Shown here: one piece after another, positions 1 to 6,870 of the stretch
Layout of the letters: each line of letters starts with the position of its first letter
How positions within the stretch are numbered: position 1 is the first letter of the stretch
From: Proteobacteria bacterium UBA664
GTDB lineage: Bacteria > Pseudomonadota > Gammaproteobacteria > UBA7966
Direction: 5' to 3'
Length of the DNA stretch: 14,495 bases
Assembly (NCBI GenBank): GCA_002299125.1
Contig: DBNU01000092.1
Location: forward strand, 1 to 14,495
The notes under the pieces: model-generated
What the model was told of the DNA's origin: nothing
Databases searched by the model: none
What the model saw: the letters and a program-made list of their open reading frames with translations, nothing else
Made by a program: the position numbers and the translations under genes

Positions 1-1670
1 AGGCGCGGCATCTGCGCATCCATGCCTGGGGTGTGCCGGTGTTCTACACCCCGTGGATGAGCTTTCCGCTCACCGAAAAGCGCCAGAGCGGCTTTCTCAC
101 ACCCACCGTCGGCAGTTCGCGCAAGAACGACCTCGATCTCTCCGTCCCGTACTACTGGAACATCGCACCGGACCGCGACGCCACCGTCGGGCCGCGTCAC
201 CTCGGTGCCCGCGGTACCATGCTGACCGGTGAGTACCGCTACCTGTTGCCGACCGGTCGCGGCCTGATGAACGTCGAGGTGTTGCCGGGCGATCGGCTGC
301 GTGATGGCGACGTCCGCTCGATGATCAACGTGAACCACCAGCAGAGCCTGCTCGATAACCGCCTGCAGGCCCTGCTCACCTACAGATCGGTATCCGACCC
401 GTTCTACTTCGAGGACTTCGGCAACAGCCTCGCGGTCACCTCACAGCAGTTCCTCGAACAGCGACTGGACCTCTCGGGTACCGTGGGCGGCTGGGGTGGG
501 CTGTTCCGGGTGCAGAACTTCCAGAGCGTGGACCCCTCGCTGGAAGCGGCCGGTCCCTACAAGCGCCTGCCCCAGATCATGCTGCACGGCAGCCCGCTGC
601 GCGGGGGGAATCGTCGGCTCAACATGAACGTGGCGGTGGACGCCAATCACTTCTCGCGCGCGGCCAGCGTGAGTGGTGCCCGGCTGGACAGCACCGTAAA
701 CCTCAGTCTGCCGTGGGCCACGGCGAGTGGCTACGTCACACCGCGTGTCGGCGCGCGTGCAACCCAGTACTCGCTGCACGGCGACCCAGCCTTCGACGCC
801 GCGCCCGGGCGCTTCATCCCGATCGCAAGCCTGGACTCGGGCCTGTTCCTGGAGCGTGACCTCGACTGGTTCGGCGGCCGCCAAGTGCAGACTCTCGAAC
901 CGCGCCTGTTCTATCTCTTCGTCGGCGAGCAGAACCAGGACCATCTGCCGGTCTTCGACACCAGCCTGCACGATTTCACCTTCGCGCAGCTCTTCCGCGA
1001 TGATCGCTTCGTCGGTGGCGACCGGGTGGGTGACGCCAATCAGGCAACCTTCGCGCTCACCTCGCGCGTCTTCGATCGGCGTGGGGGACAAGAGCGGATA
1101 CGCCTGAGTGCCGGCCAGATCGTCTACCTCGACCGGCAGGACGTAACCCTGCCGGGGACCCTGCGCGATACAGATCCGTCCTCCGAATTCGTGGGGGAGG
1201 TGTCCGTGCGACCGACACCGCATCTGCGCGTGGGCGGCAACCTGACCTGGGACCCACACATCCCGCAGACCCGTCGCGGCACCCTGGAGCTCCGCTATGC
1301 GCCCGACAACGACCACATCCTGAATCTGGGCTACCGTGTGCGCCGTGGCATCGCGCAGGTGCCGACCCGGGCCACCATCGAACAGGTGGAAGGTTCCACG
1401 CGCTGGCCCATCTACGGGCCGGCGAGCTTCATCGGCCGCGTCGTGTACTCGATGCGCGACAGCCAGACCATCGAATCCATGGGTGGCTTCGAGTTCGACA
1501 GTTGCTGTTGGGCCGCGCGTGGGGTCGTCCGCCACTACGTGACCAACACGCTCAACCAGTTCGACACCGGTTATTTCTTCCTGCTGGAACTCAAAGGCCT
1601 GACGGGAATCGGTGCTGCAACGGAAACCTTCATCGAGCGCCAGATCCCAGGCTATGACACCACCTTCTAG
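1..1670 (+). CDS. lptD: LPS-assembly outer-membrane protein LptD (3' part; 5' end outside window)
   Basis: LptD is the outer-membrane beta-barrel that, with the lipoprotein LptE, inserts lipopolysaccharide into the outer leaflet. The frame is open from base 3 and reads about 555 residues to a TAG stop at 1668-1670. No start is assigned, because the reading frame continues through the left edge. The visible part begins just before the family motif PVFYTPWMSFPLTEKRQSGF and then alternates short polar/aromatic strands typical of the barrel. Near the C-terminus an adjacent cysteine pair (codons 1503-1508, context FDSCCWAAR) matches the conserved pair that forms the essential disulphides with N-terminal cysteines, which are not visible here. 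The missing part would be the signal peptide, the jellyroll domain and perhaps the first strands. Being followed by surA is the classic gammaproteobacterial order. Identity is firm; only the N-terminus is unknown. Confidence 0.95.
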   Translation, partial: ARHLRIHAWGVPVFYTPWMSFPLTEKRQSGFLTPTVGSSRKNDLDLSVPYYWNIAPDRDATVGPRHLGARGTMLTGEYRYLLPTGRGLMNVEVLPGDRLRDGDVRSMINVNHQQSLLDNRLQALLTYRSVSDPFYFEDFGNSLAVTSQQFLEQRLDLSGTVGGWGGLFRVQNFQSVDPSLEAAGPYKRLPQIMLHGSPLRGGNRRLNMNVAVDANHFSRAASVSGARLDSTVNLSLPWATASGYVTPRVGARATQYSLHGDPAFDAAPGRFIPIASLDSGLFLERDLDWFGGRQVQTLEPRLFYLFVGEQNQDHLPVFDTSLHDFTFAQLFRDDRFVGGDRVGDANQATFALTSRVFDRRGGQERIRLSAGQIVYLDRQDVTLPGTLRDTDPSSEFVGEVSVRPTPHLRVGGNLTWDPHIPQTRRGTLELRYAPDNDHILNLGYRVRRGIAQVPTRATIEQVEGSTRWPIYGPASFIGRVVYSMRDSQTIESMGGFEFDSCCWAARGVVRHYVTNTLNQFDTGYFFLLELKGLTGIGAATETFIERQIPGYDTTF

Positions 1671-1750
1671 TAGGTTGGGGTGACGTCAGGGACCGCAACG
1701 TCCAGTCATTCATTGCCCATGTTGGGGTTCGCAAGCTCACCCCAACCTAC
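1670..1750. repeat. REP/BIME-like inverted repeat between lptD and surA
   Basis: A perfect 14-bp inverted repeat, GTAGGTTGGGGTGA (1670-1683) and TCACCCCAACCTAC (1737-1750), encloses 53 bp. The right side also forms a compact hairpin by itself: GTTGGGGT (1721-1728), a 10-nt loop, then ACCCCAAC (1739-1746). The right element (1720-1750) therefore looks like a complete REP unit and the left arm like a truncated copy in opposite orientation. The left arm begins on the last base of the lptD stop codon, and the right arm ends 16 nt before the surA ATG. From memory, very similar GTTGGGGT/ACCCCAAC units are dispersed in many gammaproteobacterial genomes, but this window alone cannot show copy number. 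Transcribed as RNA, it would put a strong stem in the lptD-surA mRNA. Confidence 0.75.
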
Positions 1751-1766
1751 GTGCTGCACGAGGCCC

Positions 1767-3086
1767 ATGGACAGACAGCAAACCGAACATCTCCATCATC
1801 GCCGTCGATTCCGGTGCCTGCCGGCCCTGGCGGGAACTCTCTGCCTGTTCACAGCGACGGCCGGGGTCGCAGCCATCGAGACGATGGACCACATCGTCGC
1901 CGTGGTGAACGAGGATGTCGTCCTCGCAAGTGAACTCCACCGCCTCATGGTGCGCGTGCGCGGCGAGATGCGTCAGGCGAACCAGCCGGTGCCAGCGGAT
2001 CCGGAATTGCGCGAAAAAATGCTCGAGCAACTGGTGCTCATCCGCCTGCAACAGCAGATGGCCGAGCGTACCGGGATTCGGGTTGATGACGAGACCGTCA
2101 ATCGTGCCATCGGCGACATCGCCCGCCGCAACAACGTGGACGTGGACCAGTTCCGCGACATCCTGGCGCGCGACGGCTACGACTTCTCCGCATTCCGCGA
2201 AGACATCCGCTCGGAGATCACCATCGCCCGCCTGCGGCAGCGCGACGTCGACAACCTCATCACCGTGACCGATCGCGAGATCGAGAACCACCTCGCGACC
2301 CGCGGCACTGAAGGCCCCGAGGAGGGGGAGTATCACGTGCAGCACATCTTGATCGCGGCCGGAGATGGGGCGAGCGAGGACGAGGTCGGAGCCGCGCGTG
2401 CGCGCGCCGAGGAGGCCCTGGCGCGGGCAAAGGCCGGCGAGGACTTCGTTGCGCTCATCAAGGAGTACTCCGATGCCGGCCGCGACGGTGGCGACCTCGG
2501 CTGGCGCAAACGCAGCGCCCTGCCCGGCCTCTTCGCCAGTGTCGTCTCGCGGCTCGGATCCGGTACCGTGAGCGAAATACTGCGATCCGGCAGCGGTTTC
2601 CACATCGTACGCGTCGCCGAGATCCGGGGGGCTGGCGAAGTCATCGTGCGCCAGACCCATGCGCGCCACATCCTTGTCCGCCCCTCCGAGATCGTCAGCA
2701 CCGAGGAGGCCCGGCGACGTCTCTCGCAGCTCCGGATCCGGATCGAGAACGGCGAGGACTTCAGCGAACTCGCGCGTTCGCATTCTGACGACCGCGGTTC
2801 CTCGGTGAAGGGTGGCGACCTCGGCTGGTCTTCGCCCGGCGACATGGTGCCGGAGTTCGAGCGGGTCATGAACAGCCTCGAACCCGGTCAACTGAGTGAA
2901 CCCTTCATCTCCCCCTTCGGCTGGCACCTGATGCAGGTGCTGGAGCGTCGTGACCACGACGGCACCGAGGAGGTCCGGCGCGCCAAGGCGCGCGAGGCCA
3001 TCCGCCAGCGCAAGCTCGAGGAGGAGCGTGAGGCGTGGTTGCGAGAACTGCGCGAAGAGGCCTACGTCGAGTATCGGAGCGAGTGA
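1767..3086 (+). CDS. surA: Periplasmic chaperone / peptidyl-prolyl isomerase SurA
   Basis: SurA escorts unfolded outer-membrane proteins, including LptD, through the periplasm. The product is 439 residues (E. coli 428). The chosen ATG gives a basic N-region (HHRRRFR), a hydrophobic core (residues 17-33) and a plausible AxA-type cleavage site at GVAA|IE near residue 36. In-frame codons further upstream lie inside the REP-like repeat and would spoil the signal peptide. Domains in order: N-terminal chaperone segment (about 40-170, starting IVAVVNEDVVLASEL), parvulin domain 1 (about 189-287, HVQHILI to GFHIVRV), parvulin domain 2 (about 297-394, HARHILVRPSE to FGWHLMQVLERR), and a charged C-terminal helix. 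A GAGG at 1760-1763 is rather close to the start. It is followed by rsmA with a 4-bp overlap. No pdxA lies between them. Confidence 0.96.
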   Translation: MDRQQTEHLHHRRRFRCLPALAGTLCLFTATAGVAAIETMDHIVAVVNEDVVLASELHRLMVRVRGEMRQANQPVPADPELREKMLEQLVLIRLQQQMAERTGIRVDDETVNRAIGDIARRNNVDVDQFRDILARDGYDFSAFREDIRSEITIARLRQRDVDNLITVTDREIENHLATRGTEGPEEGEYHVQHILIAAGDGASEDEVGAARARAEEALARAKAGEDFVALIKEYSDAGRDGGDLGWRKRSALPGLFASVVSRLGSGTVSEILRSGSGFHIVRVAEIRGAGEVIVRQTHARHILVRPSEIVSTEEARRRLSQLRIRIENGEDFSELARSHSDDRGSSVKGGDLGWSSPGDMVPEFERVMNSLEPGQLSEPFISPFGWHLMQVLERRDHDGTEEVRRAKAREAIRQRKLEEEREAWLRELREEAYVEYRSE

Positions 3087-3910
3087 CAACGGCTCGCGAA
3101 GGCGGTGCACCAGCAACCGAAGGACTGCCGCCACCGCGCAAGCAATTCGGCCAGCACTTCCTGCACGACCGCAGTGTCATCGGCCGCATCGTGGCCGCTG
3201 TGGCACGCACCCCGGGCGATCGGCTGATCGAGATCGGGCCCGGCCGAGGTGCCATCACCCTACCCCTGCTCGAGCGACATGGCGCGCTCACCGCCGTCGA
3301 GTTCGATCGTGATCTGGCGCGCCACTGGCGTCTGCGGGCCGCCACGGATCTGCCTGATCTGACGCTCATCGAACAGGACGTGCTGACGGTGGACTGGTCC
3401 GCGCTGGCCGGAAACGATGCGCTCGTGGTCGTGGGCAACCTGCCCTACAACATCGCGACCCCCATCCTCTTCGCAATCCTGGCGAGCCCGGCCAACATCC
3501 GCGACATGATCTTCATGGTGCAACTCGAGGTTGCGGAGCGTATCGCGGCGTCGCCGGGCAGCGCCGCCTACGGCCGTCTGTCGGTGATGGTCCAGCAGCA
3601 CTGCATGGTCGAGCGCGTTCTGCGTGTGGGACCCGGTGCCTTCCAGCCCCCGCCGAAGGTGGACTCCGCCGTACTGCAGATCACGCCGCGCCCACGCAGC
3701 GAGCGCAGCGCTACCCCCCCGTTGCTCGGCAGCGTGGTGGCGACGGCCTTCCAGGCCCGTCGCAAGACGCTGCGCAACGCCCTGCGCGGGCTGGTCACCC
3801 CGGCGATGATGGAGACCGTCGGCATCGACCCGGCGGCCCGTGCCGAGACCCTCACGGTGGCGGAGTTCGTGGCACTGGCGCGGCTGGCTGCTGCAGAGGC
3901 CCAGGCTTGA
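3083..3910 (+). CDS. rsmA: 16S rRNA dimethyladenosine transferase RsmA (KsgA)
   Basis: RsmA uses S-adenosylmethionine to dimethylate two adjacent adenines in helix 45 of 16S rRNA during small-subunit maturation. The chosen GTG at 3083 overlaps the surA stop (GTGA), giving 275 residues (E. coli 273) and suggesting translational coupling. A GGAG at 3076-3079 lies just upstream with a short 3-nt spacer. Visible motifs: KQFGQHFLHD (20-29), SAM-binding motif I IEIGPGRGAIT (49-59), acidic motif II VEFDRD (72-77), catalytic motif IV NLPYNIATP (119-127), FQPPPKVDSAV (187-197), and the C-terminal FQARRKTLRNALRG. In E. coli rsmA is followed by apaG-apaH. Here a 7.4-kb block separates them. The next gene on the right is aroE on the opposite strand. 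Confidence 0.96.
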   Translation: MTTAREGGAPATEGLPPPRKQFGQHFLHDRSVIGRIVAAVARTPGDRLIEIGPGRGAITLPLLERHGALTAVEFDRDLARHWRLRAATDLPDLTLIEQDVLTVDWSALAGNDALVVVGNLPYNIATPILFAILASPANIRDMIFMVQLEVAERIAASPGSAAYGRLSVMVQQHCMVERVLRVGPGAFQPPPKVDSAVLQITPRPRSERSATPPLLGSVVATAFQARRKTLRNALRGLVTPAMMETVGIDPAARAETLTVAEFVALARLAAAEAQA

Positions 3911-3999
3911 GTCTTCCAGAGCGGGCTTTCGCGGTGAGCCGGCCCCGCCGGATCACGGCAGCAGGGGGGTAGTCGACGACGCTCGACCCCTTGCGCGAG

Positions 4000-4034
4000 T
4001 TACCCACAATCCCTGTGGGCAACTCTGTGGGATA
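4000..4034. promoter_or_regulatory. Cluster of three DnaA-box-like / CCCACA motifs
   Basis: TTACCCACA (4000-4008, plus) faces TGTGGGCAA (4014-4022, minus-strand TTGCCCACA), and TGTGGGATA (4026-4034) repeats the minus-strand core 12 bp further on. Against the DnaA box TTATCCACA they match 8, 7 and 6 of 9 positions, with the CCACA end intact in all three. The first two form a CCCACA-N5-TGTGGG hairpin. DnaA-box clusters with this inverted-then-direct layout occur at origins and at DnaA-titrating sites, but no dnaA, dnaN or gidA gene is nearby. It may instead be an operator for another factor or a weak terminator hairpin for rsmA. Confidence 0.4.
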
Positions 4035-4075
4035 CGCGCGGATGGGCGCCGCGAAGCCGCGCTGGGGCTGGCTTT

Positions 4076-4101
4076 CCGTTGCAACGGTCAAGTGTTGACC
4101 G
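4076..4101. promoter_or_regulatory. Two overlapping inverted repeats, operator-like
   Basis: CCGTTGCAACGG (4076-4087) is a perfect 12-bp palindrome. Its last bases begin a second perfect inverted repeat, CGGTCAA-GTG-TTGACCG (4085-4101). The right arm of the second contains the TTGACC that could be a -35 element. The arrangement looks like an operator overlapping a promoter, but no regulator is recognised for it. Confidence 0.35.
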
Positions 4102-4122
4102 CAGGACGTGCCGCACCATAAA
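4095..4122 (+). promoter_or_regulatory. Possible sigma-70 promoter pointing into the aroE-rsmA gap
   Basis: TTGACC (4095-4100) matches five of six -35 positions. It is followed after 16 bp by CATAAA (4117-4122), four of six -10 positions, in a locally AT-richer stretch of an otherwise GC-rich gap. Transcription would start near 4130 and run plus-strand, antisense to the end of aroE. No gene lies downstream on that strand until ubiK, so a product would be a small or antisense RNA. The score is modest and chance occurrence is possible. Confidence 0.3.
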
Positions 4123-4335
4123 TCAGTAAGTTGCGATTGTCCGGCGCGCCATGCACGACATCCGGATCTACCGCAGCCCGACTTGCACCGATAGGCAGCC
4201 GAGGTGTGCACAAAGCCGTCAAGGCACACTCTGCAACCCAGCGCAATAGCTGCCGGAGAAACGCTGCGGCGGGCATCCCGTACCGGGAGCGTGACCTCCC
4301 TGACCGCCCCGCTGGATCGGCCGCCAGGCCCCGGA

Positions 4336-5181
4336 TCAGCCGGCCCGCAGCTCGGCCAGGACCCGCGCCGTGTCTGGCCAGAGACCGCGCCAGAGCCAGA
4401 ATGCCGCAGCGGCCTGCTCGACCAGCATGCCGAGACCATCACTGACCGCGAGCGCTCCGGCCGTCCGTGCGGCCGTCTGCCACGCCTCACCCTTCTGTCC
4501 GTAGAGCAGATCGTAACAGCGGGGCCGACGGTCACGGCCGAAGAGTCCCGGCGGCCATTCGGGCAGCGCCCCGGACAGCCCCGCGCTGGTGGCGTTCAGC
4601 ACCAAGTCCACCGGTGCCGGCAATGGCTGATCGGGGGCGAGCACGGCAAGGCGCGAACCCGCCCGGGGAAAGGCCCGAGTCACGGTCAGAGCACGAGCGG
4701 GTGTCCGGTTCAGGATGTCGATGTGCGCGACACCCGCCTCCAGCAGGGGGCCGATGACCCCGCGCGCCGCCCCGCCGGCCCCGAGGAGCAGCACCCGCGC
4801 CCCCGCAATGCGCCAGCCCAGGTTCGCCGTGAGATCACGCAGGAGGCCGATGCCGTCGGTGTTGTCCGCACACCAGCGCCCGGCGACATCGCACCAGAGG
4901 GTGTTGGCGGCACCTGCGGCACGCGCGCGGGCCGAAACGAGGTCGGCGGCAGCCAGGGCCTCCTCCTTGAGCGGCAGGGTGAGGTTGCAGCCGCGGCCAC
5001 CGGCTGCAGCGAAATCCTCAAGCCACCCGGAGAGATCGCCCGCGGCCACGCGCTCGCGACCGTAGGCCAGCCGCTGCCCGGTGCCGGCGGCGAAGGCCGC
5101 ATGGATGCGGGGCGAGAGACTGTGTTCGATCGGATCGCCGATCACCGCGTAGCGATCCGGTGCTGACGAATCCAGCTTCAC
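4336..5181 (-). CDS. aroE: Shikimate dehydrogenase (NADP+) AroE
   Basis: AroE reduces 3-dehydroshikimate to shikimate with NADPH, the fourth step of the aromatic amino-acid pathway, in the cytoplasm. The product is 281 residues (E. coli 272). The GTG start at 5181 overlaps the TGA of the upstream CNBD-rhodanese gene (GTGA), with an AAGG a few bases upstream. A longer in-frame reading to 5307 would have only non-family sequence in front. Motifs: IGDPIEHSLSP (14-24, shikimate binding), NLTLPLKEEA with catalytic Lys72, AANTL (91-95), DNTDG with catalytic Asp109, glycine-rich LLGAGGAARG (132-141, nucleotide binding), NRTPAR (158-163, NADP phosphate), NATSAGL (196-202), and DGLGMLVEQAA near the end. 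All key residues are present. Coupling to a CNBD-rhodanese gene is the notable context. Confidence 0.95.
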   Translation of the reverse strand: MKLDSSAPDRYAVIGDPIEHSLSPRIHAAFAAGTGQRLAYGRERVAAGDLSGWLEDFAAAGGRGCNLTLPLKEEALAAADLVSARARAAGAANTLWCDVAGRWCADNTDGIGLLRDLTANLGWRIAGARVLLLGAGGAARGVIGPLLEAGVAHIDILNRTPARALTVTRAFPRAGSRLAVLAPDQPLPAPVDLVLNATSAGLSGALPEWPPGLFGRDRRPRCYDLLYGQKGEAWQTAARTAGALAVSDGLGMLVEQAAAAFWLWRGLWPDTARVLAELRAG

Positions 5182-6254
5182 GCCTTGGGGCCGGCGACAG
5201 TGCCGGACAAGCCTGCGCCGATGAGGCCGCCCGCCAGCACGCTGGTGCGCAGACCACGCTCGGACAACAGGAAGGCAGCGGCGGACGAGCGGCGTCCCGT
5301 GTCGCAATAGCAGATGTACTCTGTGGCCGGGTCCAGGCTATCGGCCTTCAATCGCAGGGCGAACAAGGGGATGCAGAGACTCTCGGGCAGCCCCCCGGCG
5401 GCGTGCTCCGAATCGAGTCGCACATCCAGCCAACGCGCGCCCCCAGCGACGCGCCGCCGCGCCTCTTCCAGCGTCACGCGGCTCAGCATGGGCTCCTTCA
5501 GCAGGGAGTTGAAATCGGCCTTCGACAGGCGCATCAGCACGCCGTCCGTCAGCATGGTGATGGTCGCGTTGCGCTGAGCTTCGGAGAGCAGTGCCTCTTC
5601 GCCAAAGGCATCGCCCTCGGCGAGCTGCGCCAGCGTGATCTCGGATCCGGTACGGGCAAGCCGGGTGACCTTCGCCTTGCCGCTGCGGATGATGTAGTAG
5701 TAATCGCCTTCATCGCCTTGGCGGATGACCGTGGCACCCGCAGCCAGTGGCAGCTCCTGCATGCGCATGAACATCGCCTGAATATTCGCCGGCGGCACCT
5801 GCAGGAAGGCGCGTGACTGCAGGATGCGGGTCATCCAGTCGCCCTCGCGACTGCCGGTGTCGTCAGCGCGGATCTCCTCGACCTCGATCCCGGCGAGCTG
5901 ATCCCAGGTGAGCAGGATGTCGAGGAGATCACTGTCGAGCCGCGTCACCCGGCAAGGGGTGCGCGCAATGGCTGTGTGTTGGCGCGGCTGCTGGTTGACC
6001 AGCGGATGGCGCGCCAGCTCCGTGCCCCCCTGAACGGTGGTCTTCACGCGTTGCGCGGAGGTGAGTTCAACCTCCCCCTCGAGCAGGTAGACCGTCTTGC
6101 GATCGAGTTCGCCGGCCCGGAAGAGCGTGCTGCCCGCCGCGACGGCCTCGATATAGGCCTTGCCGGCCAGTTCCTGGAAGTTGTCCGGGTTGAGGGCCGA
6201 GGGGGGTACGAGGGTGCGCAGCGTCGCCGCGTCGAGCAAGGCTTCGGGATTCAT
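5178..6254 (-). CDS. Cyclic nucleotide-binding / rhodanese multidomain protein
   Basis: This is a 358-residue soluble protein with no predicted signal peptide or membrane segment. Domains seen: a degenerate CNBD-like fold (about 22-115: AGSTLFRAGE, VYLLEGEVEL); a linker (116-146); a clearer CNBD (about 147-255: IRQGDEGDYYYIIRSGKAKV, then the phosphate-binding cassette FGEEALLSEAQRNA with Arg228); and a rhodanese domain (about 258-345: WLDVRLDSEH, active loop CDTGRRS with Cys317). No helix-turn-helix is evident, so it is not an ordinary Crp/Fnr activator. Cys317 suggests sulfur transfer or another cysteine-based role. The ligand is unknown: cAMP, c-di-GMP or none. The ATG at 6254 is preferred because residues encoded further upstream, to a TTG at 6347, look unlike the fold. 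The SD is weak. It lies 114 bp after a PII gene and overlaps aroE by 4 bp. The domain calls are secure, the function is not. Confidence 0.85.
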   Translation of the reverse strand: MNPEALLDAATLRTLVPPSALNPDNFQELAGKAYIEAVAAGSTLFRAGELDRKTVYLLEGEVELTSAQRVKTTVQGGTELARHPLVNQQPRQHTAIARTPCRVTRLDSDLLDILLTWDQLAGIEVEEIRADDTGSREGDWMTRILQSRAFLQVPPANIQAMFMRMQELPLAAGATVIRQGDEGDYYYIIRSGKAKVTRLARTGSEITLAQLAEGDAFGEEALLSEAQRNATITMLTDGVLMRLSKADFNSLLKEPMLSRVTLEEARRRVAGGARWLDVRLDSEHAAGGLPESLCIPLFALRLKADSLDPATEYICYCDTGRRSSAAAFLLSERGLRTSVLAGGLIGAGLSGTVAGPKA

Positions 6255-6368
6255 CACGTGGTCAACCTGGACGACCCGGGTGGCCAACCCCGGAGATTCG
6301 GATGCCACCAGGCGCAGAGCCAGCACCGGCACTACCCGGATCGGCAAGCCACGGCCACCGACAGCCGC

Positions 6369-6707
6369 TCAAAGGGCGTCGTCCCCCGTTTCCGCCGTGC
6401 GGATGCGCACTGCCTGCTCGAGCGTGAGCACGAAGACCTTGCCATCCCCGATGGTCCCGGTGCGAGCCGAGCGGACGATGGCCTCGACGACGGCGTCCAC
6501 CTCGTCATCCCGCACGGCCACCTCGATCCGCACCTTGGGCAGGAAATCCACTACGTACTCCGCGCCACGATACAACTCCGTATGCCCCTTCTGGCGCCCG
6601 AAGCCCTTGACCTCGGTCGCGGTCAGACCACGCACACCGACCTCCATGAGCGCCTCGCGGACATCATCGAGGCGGAACGGCTTGATTACTGCCACCACGA
6701 GCTTCAT
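6369..6707 (-). CDS. Nitrogen regulatory PII protein (second copy, downstream of amtB)
   Basis: This is a 112-residue PII signal protein, exactly the family length. PII trimers read ATP/ADP and 2-oxoglutarate and control AmtB, adenylyltransferase or NtrB through the T-loop. Seen: N-terminal MKLVVAVIKPF, the EVKGFGRQKGHTELYRGAEY segment with the uridylylation tyrosine Tyr51, and VDFLPK with Asp54 as in E. coli GlnB (GlnK has Asn). Also present are Lys90, Arg101 and Arg103 for nucleotide phosphate contacts. In the B-loop, TGTIGDG replaces the usual TGKIGDG (Lys85 to Thr). The upstream sequence contains GAGGACG before the ATG. It follows amtB in the same direction but behind a terminator-like hairpin (6871-6914), so independent expression is likely. 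The N-terminus resembles GlnK and position 54 resembles GlnB, so I assign no symbol. Confidence 0.93.
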   Translation of the reverse strand: MKLVVAVIKPFRLDDVREALMEVGVRGLTATEVKGFGRQKGHTELYRGAEYVVDFLPKVRIEVAVRDDEVDAVVEAIVRSARTGTIGDGKVFVLTLEQAVRIRTAETGDDAL

Positions 6708-6800
6708 GGGCTTTTCGTCCTCGGGCGCTGCGGCAGGCGGCAGGCGGCACCCCCCGTACCCGGTTGCGGGACAAGGCCTCTGGCCGACAAGGGGCAGGGG

Positions 6801-6821
6801 CCGGATCAGATCCCGATCCGG
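6801..6821. repeat. Inverted repeat upstream of the second PII gene
   Basis: CCGGATC (6801-6807) and GATCCGG (6815-6821) are perfect 7-bp arms around a 7-nt loop. They lie about 95-115 bp upstream of the ATG of the second PII gene. This could be a leader hairpin or an operator; the sequence does not say which. Confidence 0.35.
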
Positions 6822-6870
6822 AAGGGCATTCTGCCGCAACGACGACCAGACGGAAACGCCGACCGGCGAC

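Larger units (their letters stand above)
3911..4335. other. Convergent intergenic region, no gene recognised
   Basis: These 425 bp separate the 3' ends of rsmA (plus) and aroE (minus). No translated frame shows a recognisable protein, and I find no tRNA or known RNA. A short GC hairpin after rsmA (CCGGC-CCC-GCCGG, 3939-3951) lacks a T tract. The middle holds three CCCACA-core motifs (4000-4034), a 12-bp palindrome and an overlapping inverted repeat (4076-4101), and a possible plus-strand promoter (4095-4122). Towards aroE, GTGTGC/GCACAC arms (4204-4209, 4224-4229) can pair. Two mutually exclusive hairpins share GGGA: TCCCG-TAC-CGGGA (4276-4288) and GGGAG-N6-CTCCC (4285-4300). The second could act as a weak end for aroE transcripts. 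A gap this long between convergent housekeeping genes is unusual and might hold a small RNA. Confidence 0.6.

Noticed and set aside
441..1535. A minus-strand open frame opposite lptD
   Set aside because: The plus-strand frame carries the LptD barrel and the CC pair, while the antisense translation has no family features.
1737..3134. A minus-strand open frame covering all of surA
   Set aside because: SurA on the plus strand has a signal peptide and two parvulin domains. The antisense translation is Val/Asp/His-rich without a fold and starts inside rsmA.
6255..6347. An upstream extension of the CNBD-rhodanese protein to a TTG at 6347
   Set aside because: The extra residues are Val/Arg-rich without similarity to the fold. 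The ATG at 6254 gives a sensible start ahead of the first domain.
6298..6368. A sigma-54-like GG...GC pair before the CNBD-rhodanese gene
   Set aside because: The spacing between GG and GC is nine, not ten, which abolishes sigma-54 promoters.
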